In this document: piece after piece, positions 1 through 6,612 of the stretch
Layout of the letters: each line of letters opens with the position of its first letter
Numbering within the stretch: the first letter of the stretch is position 1
Translations under genes and position numbers: made by a program
NCBI GenBank assembly: GCA_027004315.1
Contig: JALTHV010000135.1
Coordinates: forward strand, 1 to 6,816
Reading direction: 5' to 3'
DNA from: Deltaproteobacteria bacterium
GTDB taxonomy: Bacteria; Desulfobacterota; Dissulfuribacteria; Dissulfuribacterales; UBA3076
Length of the DNA stretch: 6,816 nucleotides
The notes under the pieces: generated by a model
What the model saw: the letters and a program-made list of their open reading frames with translations, nothing else
Told to the model about the DNA's origin: nothing
Databases searched by the model: none

Positions 1-24
1 TGCCCTAATTTATTGAGAAGTTAC
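1..24. mobile_element. Terminal repeat of a MITE-like element, cut by the window edge
   Basis: This stretch matches 1332-1355, the right end of the complete element described below, at 22 of 24 positions. It includes the exact 15-mer TTATTGAGAAGTTAC. It is therefore read as the right terminus of a second copy, with the rest lying before the window. The inner boundary and the target duplication cannot be tested here. It lies 210 bp upstream of xerC. Confidence 0.6.
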
Positions 25-88
25 AGGTCTCCCTAAAAAGCATAAGGCTATCATTGAAATCTAAGGAATTTATGCTAACTTACTATAA

Positions 89-203
89 AAATAGCCTATT
101 AGACTGCGGGCTGAAGGCTGTTAGGTAAATTGTATTTTTATGGTATCTTAGTTTTTGACTTTTAGCCTAATAGGCTGACAGACTACAGTCTACCAGGCTA
201 TTT
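89..203. repeat. Degenerate palindrome with heptad periodicity
   Basis: The outer arms 89-106 and 186-203 are inverted copies at 16 of 18 positions (AAATAGCCT, two mismatches, then TAGACTG). The pairing continues imperfectly inward to about 125 and 164. The left arm reads as 7-bp units ending in CTG: TAGACTG, CGGGCTG, AAGGCTG at 100-120. The right arm contains the local palindrome AGCCTAATAGGCT at 164-176. It may be a decayed insertion or a decayed heptad repeat. No coding frame or convincing promoter was seen between here and xerC. Confidence 0.5.
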
Positions 204-234
204 ATTTCTTGTTTTTAGATCGGGACAATTTTTA

Positions 235-1137
235 ATGATAAAAGAGATTCAGGCCTTTATAGAGTTTCTCAGGGTAGAGAGAGGTGCCTCACCAAATACA
301 GTGATAGCCTATCAAAGGGACCTTGAGGGACTGAGAAAGTTTATAGGTCCTGAGAGAGACCCTACTTCCATCACTGCCAGAGAAATCAGGGCATGGCTTG
401 CCTCTATGCAGAGGCATAGAGCAAGCAGGAACACTGTAGCCCGTGGACTCGCTTCCACTCGGAGTTTCTTTAGATTTTTGCTAAGACAGGGAATAATAAA
501 AAAGAGCCCTGCTGATGGCATAAGGGCACCACAAAAAGAGAAGTCTCTCCCTTCATATCTCTCTGTAGATGAGGCCTTTTCCATGCTGGAAACTGGTGAG
601 TGCAAAGGATTTCAGCAGTTAAGAGATCGGGCCATCCTTGAAATGCTATACAGTACAGGGATCAGGGTCAGTGAGCTCTCAGGGCTGGATATCTCGAGCA
701 TTTCCCTCTCACCTGAAATGGTACAGGTAAAAGGAAAGGGCAATAAAGAGCGGGTGGTCCCATTTGGTATGGAGGCAGCCAAGGCATTAAAGGCCTATAT
801 GCCTTTTAGGGATGCCCTGTTGGAGAGACTACATCGTAGAGACGAAAAGGCGGCCTTTATAAATCGGATGGGCACCAGATTGACCCCCAGGAGCGTAGAA
901 CGCCTGGTAGCTAGAAGGAGGATAGAGACAGGGATAAACTCGCCGGTCACCCCCCACACCTTCCGTCACTCTATGGCCACGCACCTCCTTGAATCAGGTG
1001 CAGATCTCAGGGCCATTCAGGAGATGTTGGGTCATGCTAGCCTTGCAACCACACAGCTTTATACGCACCTGGACCTCGATCGCTTGAGCGAGGTATACGA
1101 TACTGCCCATCCCAGGGCTCATAAGGCAACTAAGTAG
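235..1137 (+). CDS. xerC: Site-specific tyrosine recombinase XerC
   Basis: Cytoplasmic recombinase that, with XerD and FtsK, resolves chromosome dimers at dif in the studied species. The 300 aa match the family length. Residues ~1-85 form the SAM-like core-binding domain that clamps DNA, and ~105-290 the catalytic domain. The full catalytic set is visible: R144 (TGIR), K168 (KGKGNKE), H241 and R244 (HTFRH), H267 (LGH) and the nucleophile Y276 (LYTH). The tail VYDTAHPRAHK (287-297) resembles the XerC C-terminus rather than XerD. The ATG follows a weak GGGA at 222-225. The next gene is hslV, an order also known from B. subtilis (codV-clpQ-clpY), which supports XerC. No convincing dif site was seen. 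An integron-type or phage integrase is unlikely given the length and tail. Confidence 0.95.
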   Translation: MIKEIQAFIEFLRVERGASPNTVIAYQRDLEGLRKFIGPERDPTSITAREIRAWLASMQRHRASRNTVARGLASTRSFFRFLLRQGIIKKSPADGIRAPQKEKSLPSYLSVDEAFSMLETGECKGFQQLRDRAILEMLYSTGIRVSELSGLDISSISLSPEMVQVKGKGNKERVVPFGMEAAKALKAYMPFRDALLERLHRRDEKAAFINRMGTRLTPRSVERLVARRRIETGINSPVTPHTFRHSMATHLLESGADLRAIQEMLGHASLATTQLYTHLDLDRLSEVYDTAHPRAHKATK

Positions 1138-1138
1138 A

Positions 1139-1157
1139 GGCAGGCCCCGCGCCTGCC
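1139..1157. repeat. GC-rich hairpin just after xerC
   Basis: GGCAGGC (1139-1145) and GCCTGCC (1151-1157) form a perfect 7-bp stem with a 5-nt loop, two bases after the xerC stop. No T-run follows, so it is not a standard intrinsic terminator, although it could slow or protect the transcript end. With the next hairpin it looks like a pair of related dispersed hairpin repeats of the GGGCA.../...TGCCC type. Confidence 0.5.
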
Positions 1158-1173
1158 CTGACAATATGGAAAA

Positions 1174-1195
1174 GGGCAAGCACAGGGATTTGCCC
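1174..1195. repeat. Second hairpin repeat of the same type
   Basis: GGGCAA (1174-1179) pairs with TTGCCC (1190-1195) around a 10-nt loop. The minus-strand reading runs GTAGGGGCAAATCCCTGTGC and then TTGCCC, close in layout to the preceding hairpin. No T-run follows. The pair is probably a dispersed intergenic repeat, with no function shown by the sequence. Confidence 0.4.
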
Positions 1196-1232
1196 CTACG
1201 TTATTTAAAGACGAATTCATCACATATGCCTA

Positions 1233-1238
1233 TATAAT
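1233..1238 (+). promoter_or_regulatory. Candidate -10 box for hslV
   Basis: This is a perfect TATAAT. At 16-18 bp upstream there is no hexamer resembling TTGACA (the 17-bp position reads GACGAA), so the promoter is unproven or would need an activator. If it is real, the inverted-repeat element at 1262-1355 has inserted into the transcribed leader. Without the element and one duplicated flank, the -10 box would lie about 50 bp before the hslV start, which is an ordinary distance. Confidence 0.3.
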
Positions 1239-1261
1239 AAGGATACCGGATTTTTGGTGAT

Positions 1262-1355
1262 GTAACTCCTCAATAAATTCTGGCGTAACCGTTCGCGTCC
1301 CGGGGGGAATGTGATCGGTTACCCAAAATGATGCCCCAACTTATTGAGAAGTTAC
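1262..1355. mobile_element. 94-bp MITE-like element with 8-bp target duplication
   Basis: The ends 1262-1284 and 1333-1355 are inverted repeats, identical at 19 of 23 positions. The outer 15 bp (GTAACTYCTCAATAA) differ at one base. The element is flanked exactly by TTGGTGAT on both sides (1254-1261 and 1356-1363), a clean 8-bp target duplication. It encodes nothing, so it is non-autonomous. An end beginning GTAA with an 8-bp duplication is what I associate with the IS66 family, but the parent transposase is not in the window and this assignment is inference. It sits between xerC and the hslV start and adds 102 bp, including a strong inner hairpin, to the hslV upstream region. Another copy of its terminus lies at 1-24. 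Confidence 0.8.
1285..1322. repeat. Hairpin core of the MITE-like element
   Basis: GTAACCG (1285-1291) pairs with CGGTTAC (1316-1322). The stem continues inward with two mismatches and two G-T pairs down to CC/GG next to the loop. It begins directly after the left terminal repeat. Positions 1300-1321 recur in reverse orientation at 6468-6489 with one mismatch, so this core belongs to the same family as the element after argF. In RNA it would be a stable structure in the hslV leader if transcription starts upstream. Confidence 0.65.
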
Positions 1356-1374
1356 TTGGTGATATATTTATGAT
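1344..1374 (+). promoter_or_regulatory. Possible hybrid promoter at the element end
   Basis: TTGAGA at 1344-1349, within the terminal repeat, is one base from TTGACA. TATGAT at 1369-1374, outside the element, is one base from TATAAT. The 19-bp spacing is longer than ideal. A start near 1381 would leave only about a 12-nt leader and would exclude the AAAGGA at 1375-1380, which weakens the case. Confidence 0.2.
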
Positions 1375-1392
1375 AAAGGAATATAATGAGAT

Positions 1393-1947
1393 ATGACAAG
1401 GGATAATATTTACGGTACTACTGTATTGGCTATTCGTCACAAGGGCCATGTAGTGCTTGCAGGCGACGGCCAGGTGACGATGGGAAATACGGTTGTCAAA
1501 CACCAGGCACGAAAGATTAGAAAACTTTACAATGGAAAGGTCCTTACCGGTTTTGCTGGTGCAACCGCAGATGCCTTTACACTATTTGAAAAGCTTGAGC
1601 AAAAAATCGAACAATATAAAGGCAACCTGGTCCGGGCAGCCGTTGAACTCGCCAAGGAATGGCGTACAGATAAGATTTTGAGGCGACTTGAGGCCCTATT
1701 GATAGCAGTTGACCAGGAAAATTCTCTACTTATATCGGGCTCTGGTGACGTAATAGAACCTGATGACGAGATATTGGCCATAGGTTCCGGTGGTCCTTAT
1801 GCCCTTGCTGCAGCCAGGGCCCTGGTGGCCCACACCAATCTCTCAGCCAGAGAAATAGCTGAAATTTCAATGAAGATAGCGGCATCCATTTGTATATATA
1901 CTAATGAGAATATAATAGTTGAGAACCTAGAAATTCAGGAGGGATAA
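1393..1947 (+). CDS. hslV: ATP-dependent protease subunit HslV (ClpQ)
   Basis: Proteolytic subunit of the HslVU complex. It forms a double hexameric ring in the cytoplasm and cleaves substrates unfolded by HslU. The 184 aa fit the family. By alignment with E. coli HslV, the N-terminal nucleophile is T9 in GTT, so an 8-residue propeptide (MTRDNIYG) should be removed. D25 (GDGQ) and K41 (KIRKL) fall exactly at mature positions 17 and 33, the known active-site residues. GFAGATADAFTLFE (53-66), GDVIEPDD (118-125) and GSGGPYA (131-137) are family signatures. An in-frame TGA at 1387-1389 excludes a longer start. AAAGGA at 1375-1380 is the only nearby ribosome site, 12 nt upstream, which is rather far. 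hslU starts 8 bp after the stop. Confidence 0.97.
   Translation: MTRDNIYGTTVLAIRHKGHVVLAGDGQVTMGNTVVKHQARKIRKLYNGKVLTGFAGATADAFTLFEKLEQKIEQYKGNLVRAAVELAKEWRTDKILRRLEALLIAVDQENSLLISGSGDVIEPDDEILAIGSGGPYALAAARALVAHTNLSAREIAEISMKIAASICIYTNENIIVENLEIQEG
1937..1943 (+). promoter_or_regulatory. Ribosome binding site of hslU inside the hslV end
   Basis: AGGAGGG lies within the last codons of hslV, 12 nt before the GTG of hslU. It is the strongest such site in the window and supports the GTG start at 1956 and coupled translation of the two subunits. Confidence 0.65.
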
Positions 1948-1955
1948 TAGATCCA

Positions 1956-3287
1956 GTGGAGACAGCAGATGTCAGACCTCTAACCCCAAAAGAGATAGTA
2001 ACTGAACTGGACAAGTACATCATTGGCCAAGACCAGGCCAAGCGTTCAGTGGCCATAGCACTTCGAAACCGCTGGAGGAGGCAGCAGGTCCCGGAAGCAC
2101 TCCGGGATGAAATCGCCCCCAAGAACATCATCATGATTGGGCCCACCGGAGTAGGTAAGACTGAGATAGCAAGACGTCTTGCCAGATTGGCAAATTCTCC
2201 TTTTCTCAAGATCGAGGCAAGCAAGTTCACTGAGGTAGGTTATGTGGGCAGGGATGTCGAGTCCATGATCCGGGACCTTACCCATCTTGCAGTCGACATG
2301 GTGAAATCTGAGGAGAAGGAAAAGGTAGTGGAAAAGGCCAAAAATTTGGCTGAAGACCAGCTCCTGGACCTCTTGTTGCCAAATCTCAAGACCGAAGAAG
2401 GCGCCATTACCAGGGAACGCTTCCGCCAGATGCTAAGAAACGGAAAACTGGACGATCGTTCCGTAGAATTAGAGGTTACTCAGAATGTCTCCTCGCCAAT
2501 GGTGGAGATATTTGCTGCCGCAGGCATGGAAGAGATGCAGAGTAGTATCCAGGAGATGCTATCCAATGTACTGCCCAACAAGCAAAAACGCCGTAATGTA
2601 AAGGTCTCTGAAGCCAAAAAAATTCTTGAACATGAGGCCTCAGGGAAACTGATAGATATGGAAAAGGTGGTAAAAAAGGCCATTACCCGTGTGGAACAGT
2701 CCGGGATCATCTTCTTGGACGAGATCGATAAGGTCGCCGGCAAGGGGAGCGGGGGCGCTGGTCCAGACGTCTCAAGAGAGGGGGTTCAGCGGGATCTCCT
2801 TCCTATAGTAGAAGGGACTTCTGTCCACACCAAATATGGCATTGTGCATACCGACCATATCCTCTTTATTGCAAGCGGTGCCTTCCATGTCTCAAAACCC
2901 TCTGATCTCCTGCCTGAACTCCAGGGAAGATTCCCGATTAGGGTAGAGCTGGATGCATTGAGCCAAAAGGACTTCGTAAGGATACTTACAGAGCCTGAAA
3001 ACGCCCTAGTTACCCAATATAAGGCCCTGCTGGCCACAGAAAATATAGAGCTCATATTTGAACCAGATGCAATTGAGGAGATAGCCAAGACCTCTTTTGA
3101 GGTAAACGAACGTACTGAGAATATAGGGGCAAGGAGACTCCACACCGTAATGGAAAAATTAGTTGAAAATATATCCTTCGATGCCCCTGACATTGCCCCT
3201 CAACAGGTCAGGATAACTGCTGATTATGTACAGGAAAGCCTGAGAGATATAGCCAAGGATGTGGACCTCAGCAGGTTCATTCTGTGA
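1956..3287 (+). CDS. hslU: ATP-dependent protease ATPase subunit HslU (ClpY)
   Basis: AAA+ unfoldase that binds substrates, unfolds them with ATP and feeds them into HslV. The 443 aa equal the E. coli length. Visible in order: GQDQAKRSVAIALRNRWRR (24-42), typical of the family; Walker A GPTGVGKT (62-69); pore loop GYVG (95-98); the inserted I-domain, roughly 111-240; Walker B IIFLDEID (251-258); IASGAFH (305-311); arginine finger R325 in LQGRFPIRVEL; sensor-2 GARR (391-394). The C-terminus ends in SRFIL, the tail known to dock into HslV and switch it on. ClpX has neither this I-domain nor this tail. The GTG start is backed by AGGAGGG upstream. argB begins 11 bp after the stop, so the protease and arginine genes are probably cotranscribed. 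Confidence 0.97.
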   Translation: METADVRPLTPKEIVTELDKYIIGQDQAKRSVAIALRNRWRRQQVPEALRDEIAPKNIIMIGPTGVGKTEIARRLARLANSPFLKIEASKFTEVGYVGRDVESMIRDLTHLAVDMVKSEEKEKVVEKAKNLAEDQLLDLLLPNLKTEEGAITRERFRQMLRNGKLDDRSVELEVTQNVSSPMVEIFAAAGMEEMQSSIQEMLSNVLPNKQKRRNVKVSEAKKILEHEASGKLIDMEKVVKKAITRVEQSGIIFLDEIDKVAGKGSGGAGPDVSREGVQRDLLPIVEGTSVHTKYGIVHTDHILFIASGAFHVSKPSDLLPELQGRFPIRVELDALSQKDFVRILTEPENALVTQYKALLATENIELIFEPDAIEEIAKTSFEVNERTENIGARRLHTVMEKLVENISFDAPDIAPQQVRITADYVQESLRDIAKDVDLSRFIL

Positions 3288-3298
3288 CTGGGTGATCT

Positions 3299-4177
3299 GT
3301 GGACAGTCTATCAAGGGCCCAGATTCTCATCGAGGCCCTCCCCTATATCCGAGAGTTTGCCGGCAAGACCGTCGTCATAAAGTACGGTGGTCACGCCATG
3401 GTAGAGCCATCTCTAAAGGAACAATTTGTACTGGACATCATCCTGATGAAGTATGTGGGTATCAATCCGGTCGTTGTCCACGGAGGTGGACCGCAGATCA
3501 ACCACATAATGGGAAAAATGGGGATCCACTCTAGATTTGTCGAGGGACAACGGGTCACTGATGATGAGACCATGAACATAGTGGAGATGGTATTGGTTGG
3601 AACGGTCAATAAGGAGATAGTGGGTCTTATCAACCGCCATGGAGGCAGGGCAGTAGGTCTGTCCGGCAGAGATGGGGACCTCATACAGGCAGATCCTATG
3701 AAGATCTATAGGTATACCGGGAATGAACGCCCGCCTGAAATTATAGATATAGGGAGAGTGGGAAAGGTTGCAAAGGTCAATACCAGGGTCCTCAAGGCCC
3801 TTGAGGACTCTGGATTCATCCCGGTTATAGCCCCGGTGGGTGTTGGTCCCGAAGGGCAGGCATACAATATAAATGCCGACCTCGTTGCAGGGGCCATAGC
3901 TGGAGAGTTAGTAGCCAAAAAGCTCATACTCCTCACAGATGTCCCTGGGGTCATGGGAACACAGGACACGCTTATCCCATCTATAAAGACCGATGATGTG
4001 AAAAAGCTCATAGAAGACGGTACGGTAACCGGAGGTATGATCCCAAAACTCAAGGCATGCCTTAAGGCCCTCAGCCATAGGGTAGACAAGGCCCATATAA
4101 TAGATGGGAGAAAGGAACACGCCATCTTGTTAGAGCTGTTGACAGATGCCGGAGTTGGAACGGAGATAGTTCAGTGA
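3299..4177 (+). CDS. argB: Acetylglutamate kinase
   Basis: Phosphorylates N-acetyl-L-glutamate with ATP, the second step of arginine synthesis, in the cytoplasm. The 292 aa belong to the amino acid kinase family. Key motifs: KYGG (28-31, phosphate-binding lysine), HGGG (61-64), R85 in GQRVTD (acetylglutamate binding), YNINAD (189-194), LLTDVPGV (211-218) and K250 in GGMIPK. The ~25 residues before KYGG (EALPYIREFAGKTVV) match the extra N-terminal helix of hexameric, arginine-inhibited enzymes such as those of Thermotoga and Pseudomonas. E. coli ArgB lacks it. Feedback inhibition by arginine is therefore likely (inference). GTG is the only possible start, because TGA at 3293-3295 is in frame just upstream. 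Its ribosome site is poor (GGGTGA only 3 nt away), which suggests coupling to hslU. The stop overlaps the argD start (GTGA). Confidence 0.97.
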   Translation: MDSLSRAQILIEALPYIREFAGKTVVIKYGGHAMVEPSLKEQFVLDIILMKYVGINPVVVHGGGPQINHIMGKMGIHSRFVEGQRVTDDETMNIVEMVLVGTVNKEIVGLINRHGGRAVGLSGRDGDLIQADPMKIYRYTGNERPPEIIDIGRVGKVAKVNTRVLKALEDSGFIPVIAPVGVGPEGQAYNINADLVAGAIAGELVAKKLILLTDVPGVMGTQDTLIPSIKTDDVKKLIEDGTVTGGMIPKLKACLKALSHRVDKAHIIDGRKEHAILLELLTDAGVGTEIVQ

Positions 4178-5412
4178 GAATGGAACCAGTAGATAATAGA
4201 GATGCAGGCCAATATAGAGAGAGACAGACAGAAGAATCTCTCAATAGATCCTCCGTAGCCAATACCTACAGCCGCTTTCCTGCAACTCTGGTGCGGGGAG
4301 AAGGATGTAGGGTCTGGGATGATAAAGGGAGAGAATATCTGGACTTTGCCGCCGGAATTGCAGTCTGTAGCCTAGGGCACTGTAATCCTGCAGTCACAGA
4401 GGCAATAACCCGTCAGGCCAAGACCCTGGTCCATGTCTCAAATCTGTATTGGACCCTTCCCCAGATAGAGGTAGCAAGGCTCCTCAGGGAAAATTCCTTT
4501 GCCGACAAGGTATTTTTCTGCAATTCGGGGGCAGAATCTGTAGAAGGGGCACTCAAGCTCGCAAGGCACTATGGCCATGACAGACACGGTCCAGACTGTT
4601 ATGAAGTGATCTCTCTGGAAGGCTCATTCCATGGCCGCACCCTTGCGACAGTAGCTGCCACTGGACAGACTATATATCAAGGCGGTTTCGAACCTATGCC
4701 CGCAGGCTTTCTCCACATTCCGATCAACAACATAAATGCGCTGGAGATGGCTGCCGGTCAAAGGACCGCTGCAATCCTGATTGAGCCCGTCCAGGGAGAA
4801 GGAGGGGTACGGCCTATATCTGATGAATATCTCTCTGCCGCCAGAGAGATATGTAATCGCCTGGATGCCCTGCTCATCTTTGATGAAGTCCAGGTGGGAA
4901 TGGGAAGGACCGGGACCCTGTTTGCATATGAGCAGACCCCTGTAGTCCCTGACGTAGTCTGTCTTGCAAAGGCCCTGGGAAATGGATTTCCTATTGGGGC
5001 AATGATGGCAAGGGAAGAGGTGATGTCGCACCTTCCGCCTGGGAGTCATGCCTCAACCTTTGGAGGAAATCCAGTGGCCTGTGCAGCGGCAAAGGTGGTG
5101 CTTGAGACCCTAACTTCACCAGGTTTCCTGGATGAGGTCAAGGAAAAAGGGCACTATATGGGAGAGGGCCTCAGGTCCTTGGCAAAGAGGCACCCGGAGA
5201 CAATCCTTGAGGCCAGGGGAAGGGGCCTGATCCGGGCCATTGAATTCAGAAAGCCGGTACATGACCTGGGAAACAGACTCCTGGAGAAAGGCTTTCTGGC
5301 ACTACTTACCCAGCAGAAGGTGCTCCGCATGGTACCACCTCTTATCGTGACAAAGGCAGAAATAGATAGCCTACTTGCAGCACTTGAGGAGATTATTCCT
5401 AGCTATGAATAG
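4174..5412 (+). CDS. argD: Acetylornithine aminotransferase
   Basis: PLP-dependent class III aminotransferase that converts N-acetylglutamate semialdehyde and glutamate to N-acetylornithine, step four of arginine synthesis. Visible: NTYSRFP (30-36), the usual ArgD opening; NSGAES (117-122) for PLP phosphate; FHGRT (152-156); EPVQGEGG (204-211); FDEVQVGMGRTG (236-247), whose D237 contacts the PLP ring nitrogen; the Schiff-base lysine K266 in LAKALGNGFPIGA; STFGGNP (294-300); R385 in LRMVPPL. The 412 aa are slightly longer than usual because the N-terminus before NTY has about 29 residues. GTG at 4174 is chosen because GGAG (4162-4165) lies 8 nt upstream; ATG at 4180 is possible. It overlaps the argB stop by 4 bp. 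Such enzymes often also accept succinyl-diaminopimelate (DapC activity), but its position between argB and argF points to arginine. Confidence 0.95.
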   Translation: MRMEPVDNRDAGQYRERQTEESLNRSSVANTYSRFPATLVRGEGCRVWDDKGREYLDFAAGIAVCSLGHCNPAVTEAITRQAKTLVHVSNLYWTLPQIEVARLLRENSFADKVFFCNSGAESVEGALKLARHYGHDRHGPDCYEVISLEGSFHGRTLATVAATGQTIYQGGFEPMPAGFLHIPINNINALEMAAGQRTAAILIEPVQGEGGVRPISDEYLSAAREICNRLDALLIFDEVQVGMGRTGTLFAYEQTPVVPDVVCLAKALGNGFPIGAMMAREEVMSHLPPGSHASTFGGNPVACAAAKVVLETLTSPGFLDEVKEKGHYMGEGLRSLAKRHPETILEARGRGLIRAIEFRKPVHDLGNRLLEKGFLALLTQQKVLRMVPPLIVTKAEIDSLLAALEEIIPSYE

Positions 5413-6352
5413 ATCAGCAGATCCAAAATCCACAGGTCCAAGACACTATCTCACTGTCTTTGACCTCTCTTGTGAAGAGATTCTATCTCTTATTAACTCT
5501 GCCTTGAGACTCAAGAGACACTGCAAGTCAGGCCTCCCTTACAGGCCTGCTATAGGCAAGGTCCTGGGTCTGCTCTTTGAAAAGGCATCTACAAGGACAC
5601 GGGTCTCCTTTGAGAGTGCCATGCTCCAAATGGGTGGAAGCACAGTCTTTATGCCTTCAAAAGACCTCCAGCTAGGGAGGGGGGAACCGCTGAGAGATAC
5701 GGCCAGGGTCCTTTCTCGATACCTGGACTGCCTCGTGGTCCGTACCTTTGGCCAGGAGATAGTCAACGAAATTGCCAGGTGGTCAGATATCCCGGTAATC
5801 AATGGGCTTACCGATCAGCATCATCCGTGTCAGGTACTCTCTGACATCATGACTGTCATAGAGCATAAAGGAGAAGGCATAAAGGCCCTCAAGGTGGCCT
5901 GGATAGGGGACGGAAACAATGTGGCCCACTCATGGATTCAGGCTGCAAGTCGGCTTGGCTTTGGCCTGAGCCTTGCTTGCCCTGAGGGATATTGGCCTGA
6001 CAGAGAGATCCTGAAGGATGCCCAGGCAGAGGCTACGGCACCCATAAGGGTCATGGCTGACCCCGGCGAGGCAATCAGGGATGCCGATGTAGTCAACACA
6101 GACGTATGGGTCAGCATGGGGCAGGATAAAGAGGCACGGAAACGCCAGGAGGCATTTGTTCCATATCAGGTAAATGCGGAGCTCCTTGCCAGAGCAAAGG
6201 CAGACGCCATCGTACTCCACTGCCTGCCGGCCCATCGGGGAGAGGAAATAAGCGAAGAGGTATTAGAGGGTCCGCATTCAGTAGTGTGGGACCAGGCAGA
6301 AAATAAGATGCACCTGCACAGAGCTATACTGAAATGGGCCATGGGGCTGTAA
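5405..6352 (+). CDS. argF: Ornithine carbamoyltransferase (anabolic)
   Basis: Joins carbamoyl phosphate and ornithine to give citrulline, step six of arginine synthesis. The 315 aa are normal for the family. Carbamoyl phosphate site: STRTR (62-66), R113 (VVRTF) and HPCQ (140-143). Ornithine site: D233 in NTDVW and SMG (237-239). Catalytic cysteine C273 lies in HCLPAHRG (272-279). The SMG and HCLP motifs separate it from aspartate carbamoyltransferase. The SMG motif, together with neighbouring argB and argD, also argues against an acetyl- or succinylornithine-specific enzyme. The frame is open 10 codons further upstream to a TTG at 5375, but the ATG at 5405 fits family starts and overlaps the argD stop by 8 bp. 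GAGGAG at 5386-5391 is 13 nt away. Translation is probably coupled to argD. No argG or argH follows, so the cluster ends here. Confidence 0.96.
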   Translation: MNRSADPKSTGPRHYLTVFDLSCEEILSLINSALRLKRHCKSGLPYRPAIGKVLGLLFEKASTRTRVSFESAMLQMGGSTVFMPSKDLQLGRGEPLRDTARVLSRYLDCLVVRTFGQEIVNEIARWSDIPVINGLTDQHHPCQVLSDIMTVIEHKGEGIKALKVAWIGDGNNVAHSWIQAASRLGFGLSLACPEGYWPDREILKDAQAEATAPIRVMADPGEAIRDADVVNTDVWVSMGQDKEARKRQEAFVPYQVNAELLARAKADAIVLHCLPAHRGEEISEEVLEGPHSVVWDQAENKMHLHRAILKWAMGL

Positions 6353-6467
6353 TAAAATTTGACCACTCCCTGGCCCAATATCTGCAGATCCTATAGTTAC
6401 ATCAGGTTGCATCGATAAATCCAATTTGCTTTGTTGATTCCCATGATCTAGATTTCCATGTAGGGTA

Positions 6468-6612
6468 TAACCGTTCACATTCCCCCCGGCCAGCGGTAGC
6501 CTTTTTCAGGCTTTAAGGAGCAGCTTGATGCACAAGATCAGGGCACTTTGCCTATTAATCCGCACTGAAACCCTTCAAAAGGCTACCGCTGGCCGGGGAC
6601 ATGAACAATTAC
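6468..6612. mobile_element. ~145-bp inverted-repeat (MITE-like) element after argF
   Basis: Arms 6484-6505 and 6577-6598 are perfect 22-bp inverted copies (core GGCCAGCGGTAGCC then TTTT). The inversion extends outward with small gaps and mismatches to TAACCGTTCA (6468-6477) and TGAACAATTAC (6602-6612). The 71-nt centre has no coding frame. The left end, 6468-6489, matches the reverse complement of 1300-1321 at 21 of 22 positions, tying it to the hairpin core upstream of hslV. Flanks TGTAGGGTA (6459-6467) and TGCAGAGTA (6613-6621) agree at 7 of 9 and may be a decayed target duplication, which is uncertain. It separates the arginine genes from selD. Confidence 0.65.

Noticed and set aside
1218..1245. 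Possible dif site near xerC
   Set aside because: The AT-rich stretch around CATATGCCTATATAATAA lacks the two recognisable Xer-binding arms; the TATAAT is better read as a -10 box.
3259..3534. 91-residue frame across the hslU-argB junction
   Set aside because: It runs out of frame through the conserved parts of hslU and argB and its protein resembles nothing known.
5375..5404. TTG at 5375 as the argF start
   Set aside because: It would add 10 residues unlike the family N-terminus; ATG at 5405, overlapping the argD stop, is the ordinary choice.
6336..6376. Intrinsic terminator after argF
   Set aside because: A short stem with a bulge can form, but its loop is long and no T-run follows.
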